The notes beneath the pieces were generated by a model. It searched no databases and had not been told where the DNA came from. It worked only from the letters and a program-made list of their open reading frames with translations. A stretch of DNA of 22,662 nt from JAYRWN01 sp041917975 (GTDB taxonomy: Bacteria > Bacteroidota > Bacteroidia > Chitinophagales > Saprospiraceae), in the NCBI GenBank assembly GCA_041917975.1, contig JAYRWN010000135.1:1-22662 (forward strand), read 5' to 3'. Positions 8,309 to 15,790 of the stretch are shown here, piece by piece (within the stretch, counting starts at the first letter, position 1; the number at the start of each line of letters is the position of its first letter). Made by a program: the position numbers and the translations under genes.

Positions 8309-9412
8309 ATGGTATATAAGTGGAAAAGCCAATATTGGTTTGTATTCGGTGCTGTTTTGTTTTTAGGCTTGGTAACCTATTTTCTCACCGATTTGGTTGC
8401 GTTTATTCTCGCCGCCTGGGTCCTGGCTATGATGGGTAAGCCGGTAATGACTTTTTTTCTAGAGAAAATTGGTTTGAAAAAGAAAACGTGGGGACAATCC
8501 GTCGCCGCCATTGGGACGATTCTCATCATGTTGGGATTGTTTATCTCCATTTTTGTCCTGATTATTCCTCCGGTGGTCCAACAAACCAGCAATTTATCAA
8601 AAATTGATTACTACCGTGTCCTGGACAAACTGGAAGAACCATTTGAAAATGGTTTAGCTCAGTTACGTACCTGGGGTATCCTGGATGTGGAGGGTACGGG
8701 AAAAACAAATATTACCTCTGCTTTGCAAAAATATTTTTCCTTGCAAAAAATCAGTAATACGTTCACCTCATTCGTTAGCACCGCTGGCAATTTTTTATTC
8801 GCTGTATTTTCTACGCTCTTTATTCTTTTCTTTTTTCTTAAAGAGCAGAGCTTGTTTAATGATTATATCCTTTCCTTGACACCGGATCAGTATACTGGTA
8901 GTATAAAACGACTCTTGGATGACACGACCATGATGTTACGCCGATATTTTATCGGCATCGTGTTAGAGATGTTGGGGGTTACTTTCATTGTGTGGCTATT
9001 TTTGACCATTCTGGGTATCCAAAACGCCTTACTCATCGGATTTTTAGCCGGACTTACGAATATTATCCCCTATCTGGGGCCATTTATTGGGGGTGTTTTA
9101 GCCGTGATCATCACCGTCTCCAGTTACGTCACTTTGCCTTTTTATCCGGACTTAACCATCATTATTATCAAAGTGTTTGGGTCTTTTATGGTCATGCAGT
9201 GGATCGATAACCTGCTTATGCAGCCACTTATTTTTTCTAATAGTGTGAAAGCACACCCATTAGAAATTTTTATGGTTATCCTCATCGGGGGAAAATTTGG
9301 AGGCATTGCCGGTATGGTGTTGGCCATTCCGGTTTATACTGTCTTGCGCGTGGTAGCCCGTATCTTTTTCAGCGACTCCAAATTTGTCAAGAAAATTACT
9401 CAGGAGATGTGA
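8309..9412 (+). CDS. AI-2E/PerM-family transporter (UPF0118)
   Basis: A 367-residue integral membrane protein of the AI-2E exporter/PerM family. It has a pair of N-terminal membrane helices (about 10-45), another at about 65-90, a soluble stretch at about 95-145, and a C-terminal bundle from about 155 onward. The conserved signature NIIPYLGPFIGG is at 251-262, and the conserved late segment (MQWIDNLLMQPLIFS, then HPLEIFMVILIGGKFGGIAGM) is present. Family members have been linked to autoinducer-2 export, Na+/H+ exchange or general permease roles, so the substrate is uncertain. It converges on the beta-barrel gene with a 25-base gap and appears to be a single-gene unit behind its own -7 element. 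Start and length fit the family. Confidence 0.9.
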   Translation: MVYKWKSQYWFVFGAVLFLGLVTYFLTDLVAFILAAWVLAMMGKPVMTFFLEKIGLKKKTWGQSVAAIGTILIMLGLFISIFVLIIPPVVQQTSNLSKIDYYRVLDKLEEPFENGLAQLRTWGILDVEGTGKTNITSALQKYFSLQKISNTFTSFVSTAGNFLFAVFSTLFILFFFLKEQSLFNDYILSLTPDQYTGSIKRLLDDTTMMLRRYFIGIVLEMLGVTFIVWLFLTILGIQNALLIGFLAGLTNIIPYLGPFIGGVLAVIITVSSYVTLPFYPDLTIIIIKVFGSFMVMQWIDNLLMQPLIFSNSVKAHPLEIFMVILIGGKFGGIAGMVLAIPVYTVLRVVARIFFSDSKFVKKITQEM

Positions 9413-9437
9413 GAGAAACTGATGGTGTTCAATTGTT

Positions 9438-10607
9438 CTAATAGCTGTATTTAACCCGGAGAAAAAAAGCCTGCATCGGGGAAATAAATTTTCGCTCCTG
9501 GTTATACAAAATTTGGCCAATGAGGTCCACATCCCAGTCACTGGCTGCAGAAATGGTTAAACCTGGACTAAAAAATAAGGGATGGCTGTTCACCGGACTG
9601 TACACTAAGGATAATGAAGCGTTGATGACGGGAGAAAACGGGTATGCCGCCGATGCGTATGTAGCCCAGCGGTACGGGTATAAAGACCAGGGCGAAATTT
9701 TAAATTGAAACAACTGGCTTACCGGTGTATTCACACTTCCCGCGCTATTATAAAATAGCCCGGCTTGCGTAAAGAATCCGGATGAAAACACATAGTCCAA
9801 ACCGGTAGATCCCGTTAAAATATCTTTTTGATCATCCCTGGCGAAAGTAAAGTAACTCCATTCTCCTTTCCAGCCCAAGGAACCAATTTGTCCGGCCCAA
9901 CCTATTCCTCCCACTGCATAAGGATCCGTATAGCCGCCCAAAACCTGAAAATCGTACCGCCACCGATTAAAGCGCCACAACATTCCGGCAGTCGTCTGGG
10001 ACCAACGATCAGCAGCACGAATGGCCAACTCCAGGCTACCAGATGAAGAAAAATATTTACGCATGGAAAACGCATCGCTGCCTGGGCGTTCTTCGTAGTC
10101 AAAGTCCGTAAAAGAAAAAGTATTAAAAATATCGTTGGCATTCCAAAAAGTGTGAATACCCCAGTTGACCCGCTGGCGCCCTAGTCTGATTTCCCAGTTT
10201 CCTTTTAAATATTCTAAGGACAAACGGTCTAACATGGTGTGAACCACCAGCTGCCGATGATGAACGGGCACCCAGGATAGGTCCAAATAATCGTTGTTAA
10301 CATTGTCCACCTGTTTAGCAAAATCCGGATTCAGTTTTAAAACTTCACCATAAAAGATACGGTTACGCCACTCTGCACGGATGGTCCAGTGACGATGGGG
10401 ATAATAGCGTATGTTCCAACGGTGGTGCAGTAGTTGATCAGTAATGATTTGATCCAGCGGCTTTAAATAATAAGCCGTATGCAAGAATTTTACATAACCT
10501 TTGCTGAACCATTTCCCTGAAGAATTTAAGGAGTCTGATTGAGCGAAAACAAATGCGCCGTAGCAACTCAACCAAAATAACAGGCTTAGATTATGCGCGA
10601 TTTTCAT
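9438..10607 (-). CDS. Predicted outer-membrane beta-barrel protein, last gene of the Lol-like ABC operon
   Basis: A 389-residue protein starting at the ATG at 10607 (a GTG one codon upstream is possible). A signal peptide (about residues 1-22, ending AFVFAQ) is followed by alternating aromatic and polar stretches typical of beta-strands, and the chain ends in FFLRVKYSY, with a terminal aromatic residue like an outer-membrane beta-signal. The segment RLGRQRVNWG at 141-150, followed by WNANDIFNTFSFTDFDYEERPG, looks like a conserved inward-facing motif. I do not recognise a named family; it recalls uncharacterised DUF1302-like or alginate-porin-like barrels. It overlaps the ATPase gene by 17 bases, so it is translationally coupled to an ABC transporter, making an outer-membrane acceptor or exit role for that system plausible. 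No catalytic motif is visible. Confidence 0.8.
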   Translation of the reverse strand: MKIAHNLSLLFWLSCYGAFVFAQSDSLNSSGKWFSKGYVKFLHTAYYLKPLDQIITDQLLHHRWNIRYYPHRHWTIRAEWRNRIFYGEVLKLNPDFAKQVDNVNNDYLDLSWVPVHHRQLVVHTMLDRLSLEYLKGNWEIRLGRQRVNWGIHTFWNANDIFNTFSFTDFDYEERPGSDAFSMRKYFSSSGSLELAIRAADRWSQTTAGMLWRFNRWRYDFQVLGGYTDPYAVGGIGWAGQIGSLGWKGEWSYFTFARDDQKDILTGSTGLDYVFSSGFFTQAGLFYNSAGSVNTPVSQLFQFKISPWSLYPYRWATYASAAYPFSPVINASLSLVYSPVNSHPLFFSPGLTISAASDWDVDLIGQILYNQERKFISPMQAFFLRVKYSY

Positions 10608-11280
10608 CACGTACTATTTTGCCATCCTCCAGGGTTATAACTCGTTTAGCGCGGTCCACTACCCGTTGGTCATGGGTGGAGAAAATAAAGGTAATGTGTT
10701 CTTCAGCATTTAGCCTGGCCATAATATCCAGCAATTGTGCGGCGGAGTGGGAGTCCAGGTTTGCTGTGGGCTCATCGGCCAGGATAAACGCCGGTTTGGG
10801 GGCTAACGCACGGGCTACAGCCACCCGTTGTTGTTGTCCACCGGATAATTCAGCAGGGCGTTTATCCATTTTATCTTCCAGGCCCACTGAAATTAATAAT
10901 TCGTTAGTACGTAGAACTCTTTCAGCCTTCGGTCGTCCCTGCAAAAGCATCACAAATTCCACATTTTCTCGCGCGGTCAGCACCGGAATAAGGTTATACG
11001 CCTGGAAAACAAAACCAATATGATCACGCCGAAAATTGATCAATTCATTATCCCGGAGTTCGGTGATGTTGTGCCCTCCTACCTCCACATAGCCATTGGT
11101 GGGTGTATCCAGCCCCCCGATGATATTCAACAAGGTGGTTTTTCCGGACCCTGAAGGACCAACTATGGCCGTAAACTCACCTTTTTTTATCCGCAGATCC
11201 ACGCCTTGTAAAGCATAAACCGGAATTTGTTTTTCATTGTAGGTCTTATGCAGATCTTTAGTTTCGATCACGGTTTCCAT
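10591..11280 (-). CDS. ABC transporter ATP-binding protein, LolD/MacB type
   Basis: A 229-residue ATPase of the LolD/MacB/FtsE group. All motifs are intact: Walker A GPSGSGKT at 41-48, Q-loop Gln93 in FVFQAYNLIPVLTARENV, signature LSGGQQQR at 145-152, Walker B FILADE at 165-170 with catalytic Glu170, D-loop NLDS, and switch His203 in STHD. The NLIPVLTA form of the Q-loop region is typical of mechanotransmission exporters that extract lipids or lipoproteins rather than move a substrate through a channel. It follows two FtsX-type permeases (39-base gap) and overlaps the beta-barrel gene. It should power the permease heterodimer from the cytoplasmic side. Confidence 0.94.
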   Translation of the reverse strand: METVIETKDLHKTYNEKQIPVYALQGVDLRIKKGEFTAIVGPSGSGKTTLLNIIGGLDTPTNGYVEVGGHNITELRDNELINFRRDHIGFVFQAYNLIPVLTARENVEFVMLLQGRPKAERVLRTNELLISVGLEDKMDKRPAELSGGQQQRVAVARALAPKPAFILADEPTANLDSHSAAQLLDIMARLNAEEHITFIFSTHDQRVVDRAKRVITLEDGKIVRDENRA

Positions 11281-11319
11281 TAACTGCTTTTTTATTTTTT
11301 GTCCTTTACGTTTTAAGAA

Positions 11320-12528
11320 TTAAATCGTATGAATAGCTTCTACGGGGTTAAGTCGCGTGGCTTTCCAGGCTGGATAGACAGCCCCAACAATAGCCGTTAT
11401 TAATACCCCAAAGGCCAGGGTGACATAATCCTGCCATCTTAATTGCGGATACATCACCGACGACATCCCGAATTCGCGCATGGCTTGTGAATAAGCAGAA
11501 AGATTGATCCCCTTTCCCCCGAAATATTGGATGGTAAAATGCCCGAGCAACATCCCTATCGGCACGCCAAGTAAACTGAGTAACATGGTTTCTAAAAGAA
11601 TCATCAGGTAAATGCGGATTTTATTCATCCCAATAGCCATGAGCATCCCCAGTTCTTTTACACGCTCTAACACCACCATGAGCATAGTATTAATGATGCC
11701 GAATACCAGAGCCAGTAATACAATCACCATAACAATCAAATTAGACAAACCAATTTGTGTTTCATACAGCTCTACGTCCGGTGAAATTTCTTTGTAATCA
11801 CGTACACTAAGTAGTGAATATTTATTTTTTACGGTCGCCAATACCGTTGGTATAGAGTCCTCGTCGTGACACAATAAAGCGATTTCGTGGGCAAACCGAG
11901 TGCTATCACCAACCAGATCCTGACGGCGTACAAATACATTAAGTTCGTCATAACGCCGGTTACTGGTCTGGTAAAAACCAGTTATTCTAAAAGCCTGTGA
12001 ATTAATTTCCCCATCCGTCCATTGAAAGCTGAGCACGACTTTTTGGTTAAGTTTTAATTTGAGCTTTTTAGCCAGATCATTTCCGATATAAATAGGCAAC
12101 CGGTTTTCATCATTAAGATACCTGCCTTCTATCAGGTCTGAACTTATTCCCGTCAACTCATTTTCAGCTGCTGCATCTACAGCTTTTATCATCACACCTC
12201 GTGTCCCTTTTGGCGTAGTGAGCATACCGGAAATAATGATCCGATCATTGAACTTATTTATTAATGGGTTTTGGTTCAGTTCCTCTAAAATTACTCCTAG
12301 CTGGGGAAGAGTGTCGAGAACATCCCGCTCGTCCAGATATCGTGGCACATGAATCTGAATGTGCGAAAGGTCCTTAGTGATCGCATCTTGCACAAAGGTT
12401 CGTACGATACCTACGGTCAATCCATTTAGAAAAAGAATCGCCCACACCCCAAGCATAACCGCCATGATTACTACCAACGAACGGGTGCGGTTACGCCAAA
12501 TATTTTTCCAAGCTATTTTCCAGATCAT
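11320..12528 (-). CDS. FtsX/MacB-like ABC permease, second of a pair
   Basis: A 402-residue permease with the four-helix layout of the LolC/LolE/MacB class: an amphipathic WKNIWRNRTRS start, membrane helix 1 (about 17-38), a periplasmic domain (about 40-258), then helices at about 262-286, 305-330 and 368-386. The coupling-helix element ERVKELGMLMAIG (288-300) and the terminal LNPVEAI are classic FtsX-family marks. The early periplasmic IQIHVPRYLDER at 57-68 is mirrored by VQIHAKDYWDER in the neighbouring permease, so the two are ancient duplicates expected to form a heterodimer. It starts 12 bases after the upstream permease stop. The likely role is extraction of a lipid-anchored or lipid substrate from the inner membrane. 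Confidence 0.92.
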   Translation of the reverse strand: MIWKIAWKNIWRNRTRSLVVIMAVMLGVWAILFLNGLTVGIVRTFVQDAITKDLSHIQIHVPRYLDERDVLDTLPQLGVILEELNQNPLINKFNDRIIISGMLTTPKGTRGVMIKAVDAAAENELTGISSDLIEGRYLNDENRLPIYIGNDLAKKLKLKLNQKVVLSFQWTDGEINSQAFRITGFYQTSNRRYDELNVFVRRQDLVGDSTRFAHEIALLCHDEDSIPTVLATVKNKYSLLSVRDYKEISPDVELYETQIGLSNLIVMVIVLLALVFGIINTMLMVVLERVKELGMLMAIGMNKIRIYLMILLETMLLSLLGVPIGMLLGHFTIQYFGGKGINLSAYSQAMREFGMSSVMYPQLRWQDYVTLAFGVLITAIVGAVYPAWKATRLNPVEAIHTI

Positions 12529-12540
12529 GTTTTCATTTTT

Positions 12541-13764
12541 CTAACTCCGCATCGCTGCCACCGGTTTTAAAGTCAGAATGGAGATCAGCGGATATAAGGC
12601 TAACAAGGTGGTTAGGATCATCACAGTTAGGGCTTCATGACTGAGTAAACTCCAACTCAAAGCGGTGGGTATCACCGGTTCGGCGCCAAATTTTTCATAC
12701 GCTTTGGCATAATCACCGGTCATGCGAATAGGATTTATCATGAGATAATAAATGATCGGCACACTTAAAGCAAATCCTACCAGTACCCCCATCAATCCGA
12801 TGAACAAATTTTCCAGCCATACCATCAAAGCCAAAGTAGCCCGTTTCATTCCAATGGATATTAATATACCAAACTCTCTACGGCGGTCACGCGTCATCAT
12901 CAGTATGGTTCCAAAAATGCCAAAAGCAACGATAAAGTATAAGATATACAACATAATTCGCCCCCCAGCTTCATCAATAGCTTTGGCCTGCAAAAGGTCA
13001 GGCATCATGCCTTGCCAATCCATCACCTCATAGTCTTCAGCTGCCAGCGTGCGACGTATTTCCATAATGGCTTTGGGTGCTATGTCCTTATTCGGAACAT
13101 TGACCACTACTGTAGAAATAAGACCTTCGGCGGCAAAGAAGGTTTGCGCAGTGGTCAGTGGAAGAAAAACCATGGTTTTGCTCAGTTCGGGTGAGGCGAA
13201 GTGGATGAGTCCACGTACGGTGAATAATCCGGCGGCATTGACCCCTTGATACCCTTGACTGATAAGAGTGATGGTATCACCCAGTTTTAGTTTAAACAAT
13301 TCCGCCAGAGCTTCACCGATCCATATACCTGCATCTTCCCGGGAAGAGGGATATTCACCGGAAGTCATGCGTTGCTGAAGATTAGTTATGGACTGTTCCA
13401 GAACGGGGTCAAATCCCACCACCACTACACCTTGACTGTGGGTGGCAAAGGAGGCCAGGGCGAATGACTCCAAGCGAGGAGCTAATCCCTCTTGGTGCTG
13501 CCATTGTGCTGCGTACTTTGACCAATGTTCTCCTTCCTCCATCACCAGATCAATGGACCTTTCATCCCAATAATCTTTGGCATGAATCTGCACATAACCA
13601 AAATAATATTTAACCACGTTGTCCACCATGTGGTCCCAGGTTCCGGATTGGATAGCGGTCATCAGAGATGAAAAAAACACAGCAAACATGACTGAGGCCA
13701 CCGTGATTACTGTGCGCCGACGGTTACGCCAAATATTTCGCCAAGCTAGTTTCAATGCCGTCAT
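12541..13764 (-). CDS. FtsX/MacB-like ABC permease, first of a pair
   Basis: A 407-residue permease paralogous to the adjacent one. The N-terminus WRNIWRNRRRTV precedes membrane helix 1 (about 17-37), a periplasmic domain carrying VQIHAKDYWDER at 58-69, and C-terminal helices at about 270-290, 312-341 and 378-400. The coupling segment RDRRREFGILISIGMKRA (292-309) contacts the ATPase in this family, and LKPVAAM closes the chain like the usual NPVEA tail. Its start codon overlaps the stop of the LolA-like gene (ATGA, 13761-13764), so the two proteins are translated together, the arrangement expected if the permease hands its substrate to that carrier. The substrate is unknown. Confidence 0.92.
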   Translation of the reverse strand: MTALKLAWRNIWRNRRRTVITVASVMFAVFFSSLMTAIQSGTWDHMVDNVVKYYFGYVQIHAKDYWDERSIDLVMEEGEHWSKYAAQWQHQEGLAPRLESFALASFATHSQGVVVVGFDPVLEQSITNLQQRMTSGEYPSSREDAGIWIGEALAELFKLKLGDTITLISQGYQGVNAAGLFTVRGLIHFASPELSKTMVFLPLTTAQTFFAAEGLISTVVVNVPNKDIAPKAIMEIRRTLAAEDYEVMDWQGMMPDLLQAKAIDEAGGRIMLYILYFIVAFGIFGTILMMTRDRRREFGILISIGMKRATLALMVWLENLFIGLMGVLVGFALSVPIIYYLMINPIRMTGDYAKAYEKFGAEPVIPTALSWSLLSHEALTVMILTTLLALYPLISILTLKPVAAMRS

Positions 13765-14507
13765 GGCTTGATACTTTTCGCATTTTGTACGGAGAAAAAT
13801 TGCTCTGTTAACGGCACATCAAATTGCAGAGAAATATATTCGATAACGGTTTTTTGCTTTGGCTGATCAGCAGGAATAACTTCCATGACCGCCGGTAATA
13901 GTTTATTGCCCAACATCTTGACATTTTTACCATACATGGTATTGATGAGTATGTTATCCTCATCATAAAATTCCGTTTTGAGCTGCAAATAATCTTTCTT
14001 ATCGATCCAACTGATCACTTTACCCCACACCACAGCAGCACTTTCGTAAGGGATCATTTCTATGCGATAACAGTCACGACCATCAATGACTTCTGATCCA
14101 CTGAGATTATGGGCATAATCATCGATAACAGAGGATTGACGCACCAAATCATCATTCTTAAAATCGGAACCCATCCAGCTTTGGGTCATCATCGAAGGAG
14201 GTAATTTGATCATCCGGTCAATGGATGGCTGCCAGTTCCAGATTTCTTTTTGCCTTTTTAAAAATATCACGCCTTTATCCCTGGCCGGAGCGGTGATATA
14301 CATTAACGCATAATCTTCACCTTTGGCCCAACTTTTTATGCTGATTTCACGGGTCCATTTGGGACGTACAATGGTCATTTTCATTTCTGCCGTATTGGTA
14401 TTCCCCCGGAATTTTTCATCCGCTTTACGTACGATGTCTTTGGCATCCATTTGGGCTGAGGCCACGAAAGGCAAGAAAATGAACAGGCTGAACAGGGTTT
14501 TAAACAT
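13761..14507 (-). CDS. Periplasmic LolA-like outer-membrane lipoprotein-sorting protein
   Basis: A 248-residue exported protein with a signal peptide (about 1-18, FLPFVASAQ) and the LolA-like fold of the 'outer membrane lipoprotein-sorting protein' family (I recall Pfam PF17131). Typical segments are DIVRKADEKFRG at the mature N-terminus, MKMTIVRP, APARDKGVIFLKR, IWNWQPSIDRMIKLPPSMMTQSWMGSDFKNDDL, and a second half with WGKVISWIDKKDYLQLKTEFYDED. This family is more widespread than true LolA and usually sits beside FtsX-type ABC genes, as here. It is inferred to bind an acylated ligand and carry it through the periplasm. It is the first structural gene after the regulator and overlaps the first permease by four bases. 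Binding of lipoprotein versus free lipid cannot be decided from sequence. Confidence 0.9.
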   Translation of the reverse strand: MFKTLFSLFIFLPFVASAQMDAKDIVRKADEKFRGNTNTAEMKMTIVRPKWTREISIKSWAKGEDYALMYITAPARDKGVIFLKRQKEIWNWQPSIDRMIKLPPSMMTQSWMGSDFKNDDLVRQSSVIDDYAHNLSGSEVIDGRDCYRIEMIPYESAAVVWGKVISWIDKKDYLQLKTEFYDEDNILINTMYGKNVKMLGNKLLPAVMEVIPADQPKQKTVIEYISLQFDVPLTEQFFSVQNAKSIKP

Positions 14508-14529
14508 CTCGCAATTGTTTTTATTGCAA

Positions 14530-14562
14530 CAAATTTATATAAATTTAGTTTACTCTAAATTT
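14530..14562 (-). promoter_or_regulatory. Putative promoter and operator of the LolA-like/ABC operon
   Basis: On the minus strand TAAATTTG (complement of 14530-14537) matches the -7 consensus TAnnTTTG and ends 22 bases before the LolA-like ATG. Immediately upstream lies an inverted repeat AAATTTAG, six bases, CTAAATTT (14541-14548 and 14555-14562). A perfect 16-base palindrome AAATTTATATAAATTT (14531-14546) overlaps the -7 element. No clear -33 TTG is seen. The position between the -7 and -33 regions fits a repressor site, most simply for the adjacent GbsR/MarR-type regulator. Confidence 0.45.
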
Positions 14563-14575
14563 TAAATTAGACACA

Positions 14576-15034
14576 TCATAATTTTTTTTTAGACTCCCAT
14601 TTTATGCGTATCGTTGGTAATTCCTGAAGTACAAAGGCATAGAAATCAGCCATTTCATCCAATTGATTCCGGCGGCCACCTGGCGGGTTAAGCTGAGCCC
14701 CTTTTGCAACCATTTTTTGGAAATAATCTAACAGTTGTAATTTTTGTTCGACAATGTTGAAAACAGATTCATCAACTAATTTGTACAGGGTCTTACGTTG
14801 ACCCGGCTCGGTATAGGGCTGGATAAACCGCATGGCCTCCAAGGTTTTTAAGCTGGCGCTGACCGTGCTTTTACTTGCATGTAATTCTTCTACACAGGTA
14901 TTAAACGAAACCTCTGCAGTAGGGTAAGTCATGAGCAATCCCATGATGCGGCCACACATGCGGGGAAGGCCGGTTTTTTCGTATATTAAACCCACCTCTT
15001 CGATAAAATCCAAAATCTCCCGGTTCAAGGCCAT
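14576..15034 (-). CDS. GbsR/MarR-like winged-helix transcriptional regulator
   Basis: A 152-residue DNA-binding protein of the GbsR/MarR superfamily. The N-terminal helix contains FIEEVGLIYEKTGLPRMCGRIMGLLM, a hallmark of the GbsR group. The winged helix covers about 41-86, with recognition helix SKSTVSASLKTLE (54-66) followed by a wing with PGQRKTLYKL. The C-terminal part is helical and probably dimerises. It lies 68 bases upstream of the LolA-like gene on the same strand and is probably its regulator and autoregulator. In other systems such proteins answer to small ligands or membrane lipids; the ligand here is unknown. The ATG at 15034 gives a family-typical start. Confidence 0.87.
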   Translation of the reverse strand: MALNREILDFIEEVGLIYEKTGLPRMCGRIMGLLMTYPTAEVSFNTCVEELHASKSTVSASLKTLEAMRFIQPYTEPGQRKTLYKLVDESVFNIVEQKLQLLDYFQKMVAKGAQLNPPGGRRNQLDEMADFYAFVLQELPTIRIKWESKKKL

Positions 15035-15042
15035 TAAGTTCG

Positions 15043-15083
15043 TTTAGTTCGGTAAATATAGAACTAAATGTACCAATTGCCAA
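15043..15083 (-). promoter_or_regulatory. Putative autoregulated promoter of the GbsR/MarR-like gene
   Basis: On the minus strand TTG (complement of 15081-15083), 20 bases, then TATATTTA (complement of 15053-15060) fits the Bacteroidota -33/-7 pattern with one mismatch in the -7 box. A perfect inverted repeat TTTAGTTC, ten bases, GAACTAAA (15043-15050 and 15061-15068) is centred exactly on the -7 box. It begins nine bases before the start codon. The layout suggests that a dimeric repressor blocks its own promoter. Confidence 0.5.
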
Positions 15084-15184
15084 GGATTTTATCGCTTACT
15101 TATAATAATACCCTAAAAACCTTATGCGGGTTTGCCGTAAGATAGAATTTGGTTGAGTATTACAGTGGGTTTCCTTTTCGCTTA

Positions 15185-15219
15185 AATAAAAAAGAGCCAC
15201 CTGGCATCAGGCAGCTCTT
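15185..15219 (-). terminator. Intrinsic terminator of the ECF sigma/MscS operon
   Basis: Read on the minus strand, a hairpin AAGAGC/GCTCTT (arms 15214-15219 and 15192-15197), with an internal loop and an inner CCTG/CAGG stem, is followed by a run of T residues (complement of 15188-15193) and a TA-rich tail. It begins 22 bases past the stop codon of the small secreted protein and separates this operon from the downstream regulator gene. Confidence 0.8.
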
Positions 15220-15240
15220 ATCTCTTATGAATCAGTTAGT

Positions 15241-15723
15241 TTATCTTTTCTTTCGGAAACTCTTGATGATGCGAACTGCTTCGTCTTCTGCTTCAGCATC
15301 ATCATCACCAAAGGTGATCACAGCAAAAAAATTAGTAGCTGAGGCTGGGTCGATGAATCCCAGGATGACCACCCGGTCACCATCTTTGTAGGCTTCCACA
15401 AATGCGCCCTGTAAGCCATTAAGCTGGACCACATCCGCATCATCATATTCTTCCGCTTCGATGGACTCTGCGATGGCTAAAGTATAATCGGCAATGTCTT
15501 CGTGACTAATGCTTTTATCTTTAAATGGGAAGATGGAAATTTCCATACCATCCCCTTCTGCTGAGAATTCATCCGCGGTATTCACCACGGGTTTAAAATC
15601 GCCAGCCAGAGAGAATACGATTTTGTATTGTGTCCATTCCCAATTCACATAATTTTGGGCATTGACTGCTAAGGCGCTGACGATCAGCACTAAAACAAAG
15701 GTCATCCGGTTTATAGCTTTCAT
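15241..15723 (-). CDS. Small secreted hypothetical protein
   Basis: A 160-residue protein with a clear signal peptide (about 1-22, ending VNAQ). The mature part is strongly acidic (EIS, EAEEYDDAD and DDDAEAEDEA stretches) with a basic end (SFRKKR), and has a mixed alpha/beta appearance with YKIVFSLAGDFKPV, a pattern seen in small periplasmic proteins that assess a substrate's state. I recognise no family and no catalytic motif. It is the last gene before the terminator and lies 67 bases downstream of the DUF3078 gene, so it is probably in the ECF-sigma operon. An envelope-stress-related role is only a guess from context. Confidence 0.75.
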   Translation of the reverse strand: MKAINRMTFVLVLIVSALAVNAQNYVNWEWTQYKIVFSLAGDFKPVVNTADEFSAEGDGMEISIFPFKDKSISHEDIADYTLAIAESIEAEEYDDADVVQLNGLQGAFVEAYKDGDRVVILGFIDPASATNFFAVITFGDDDAEAEDEAVRIIKSFRKKR

Positions 15724-15790
15724 AATTAGGTTTTTTAGAATTAATATCTTTATTTGTTTCTGTTTAAAAATAGCTCTTTATTTTAAGTTA

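Noticed and set aside
10553..11023. 156-codon open frame on the plus strand
   Set aside because: It is antisense to the ABC ATPase across its signature and Walker B motifs; serine/arginine-rich translation is typical of a complement shadow.
10591..13764. The ABC genes as a MacAB-type drug or peptide efflux pump
   Set aside because: There is no MacA-like membrane-fusion protein or TolC-like outer-membrane factor in the operon, and the first structural gene is a LolA-like carrier, which fits lipid or lipoprotein trafficking better.
15035..15240. Largest gap without a gene, examined for a small gene or small RNA
   Set aside because: Besides the putative regulator promoter and the terminator hairpin I see no supported coding frame; an 80-codon plus-strand frame from 15149 runs antisense into the secreted-protein gene and has no features.
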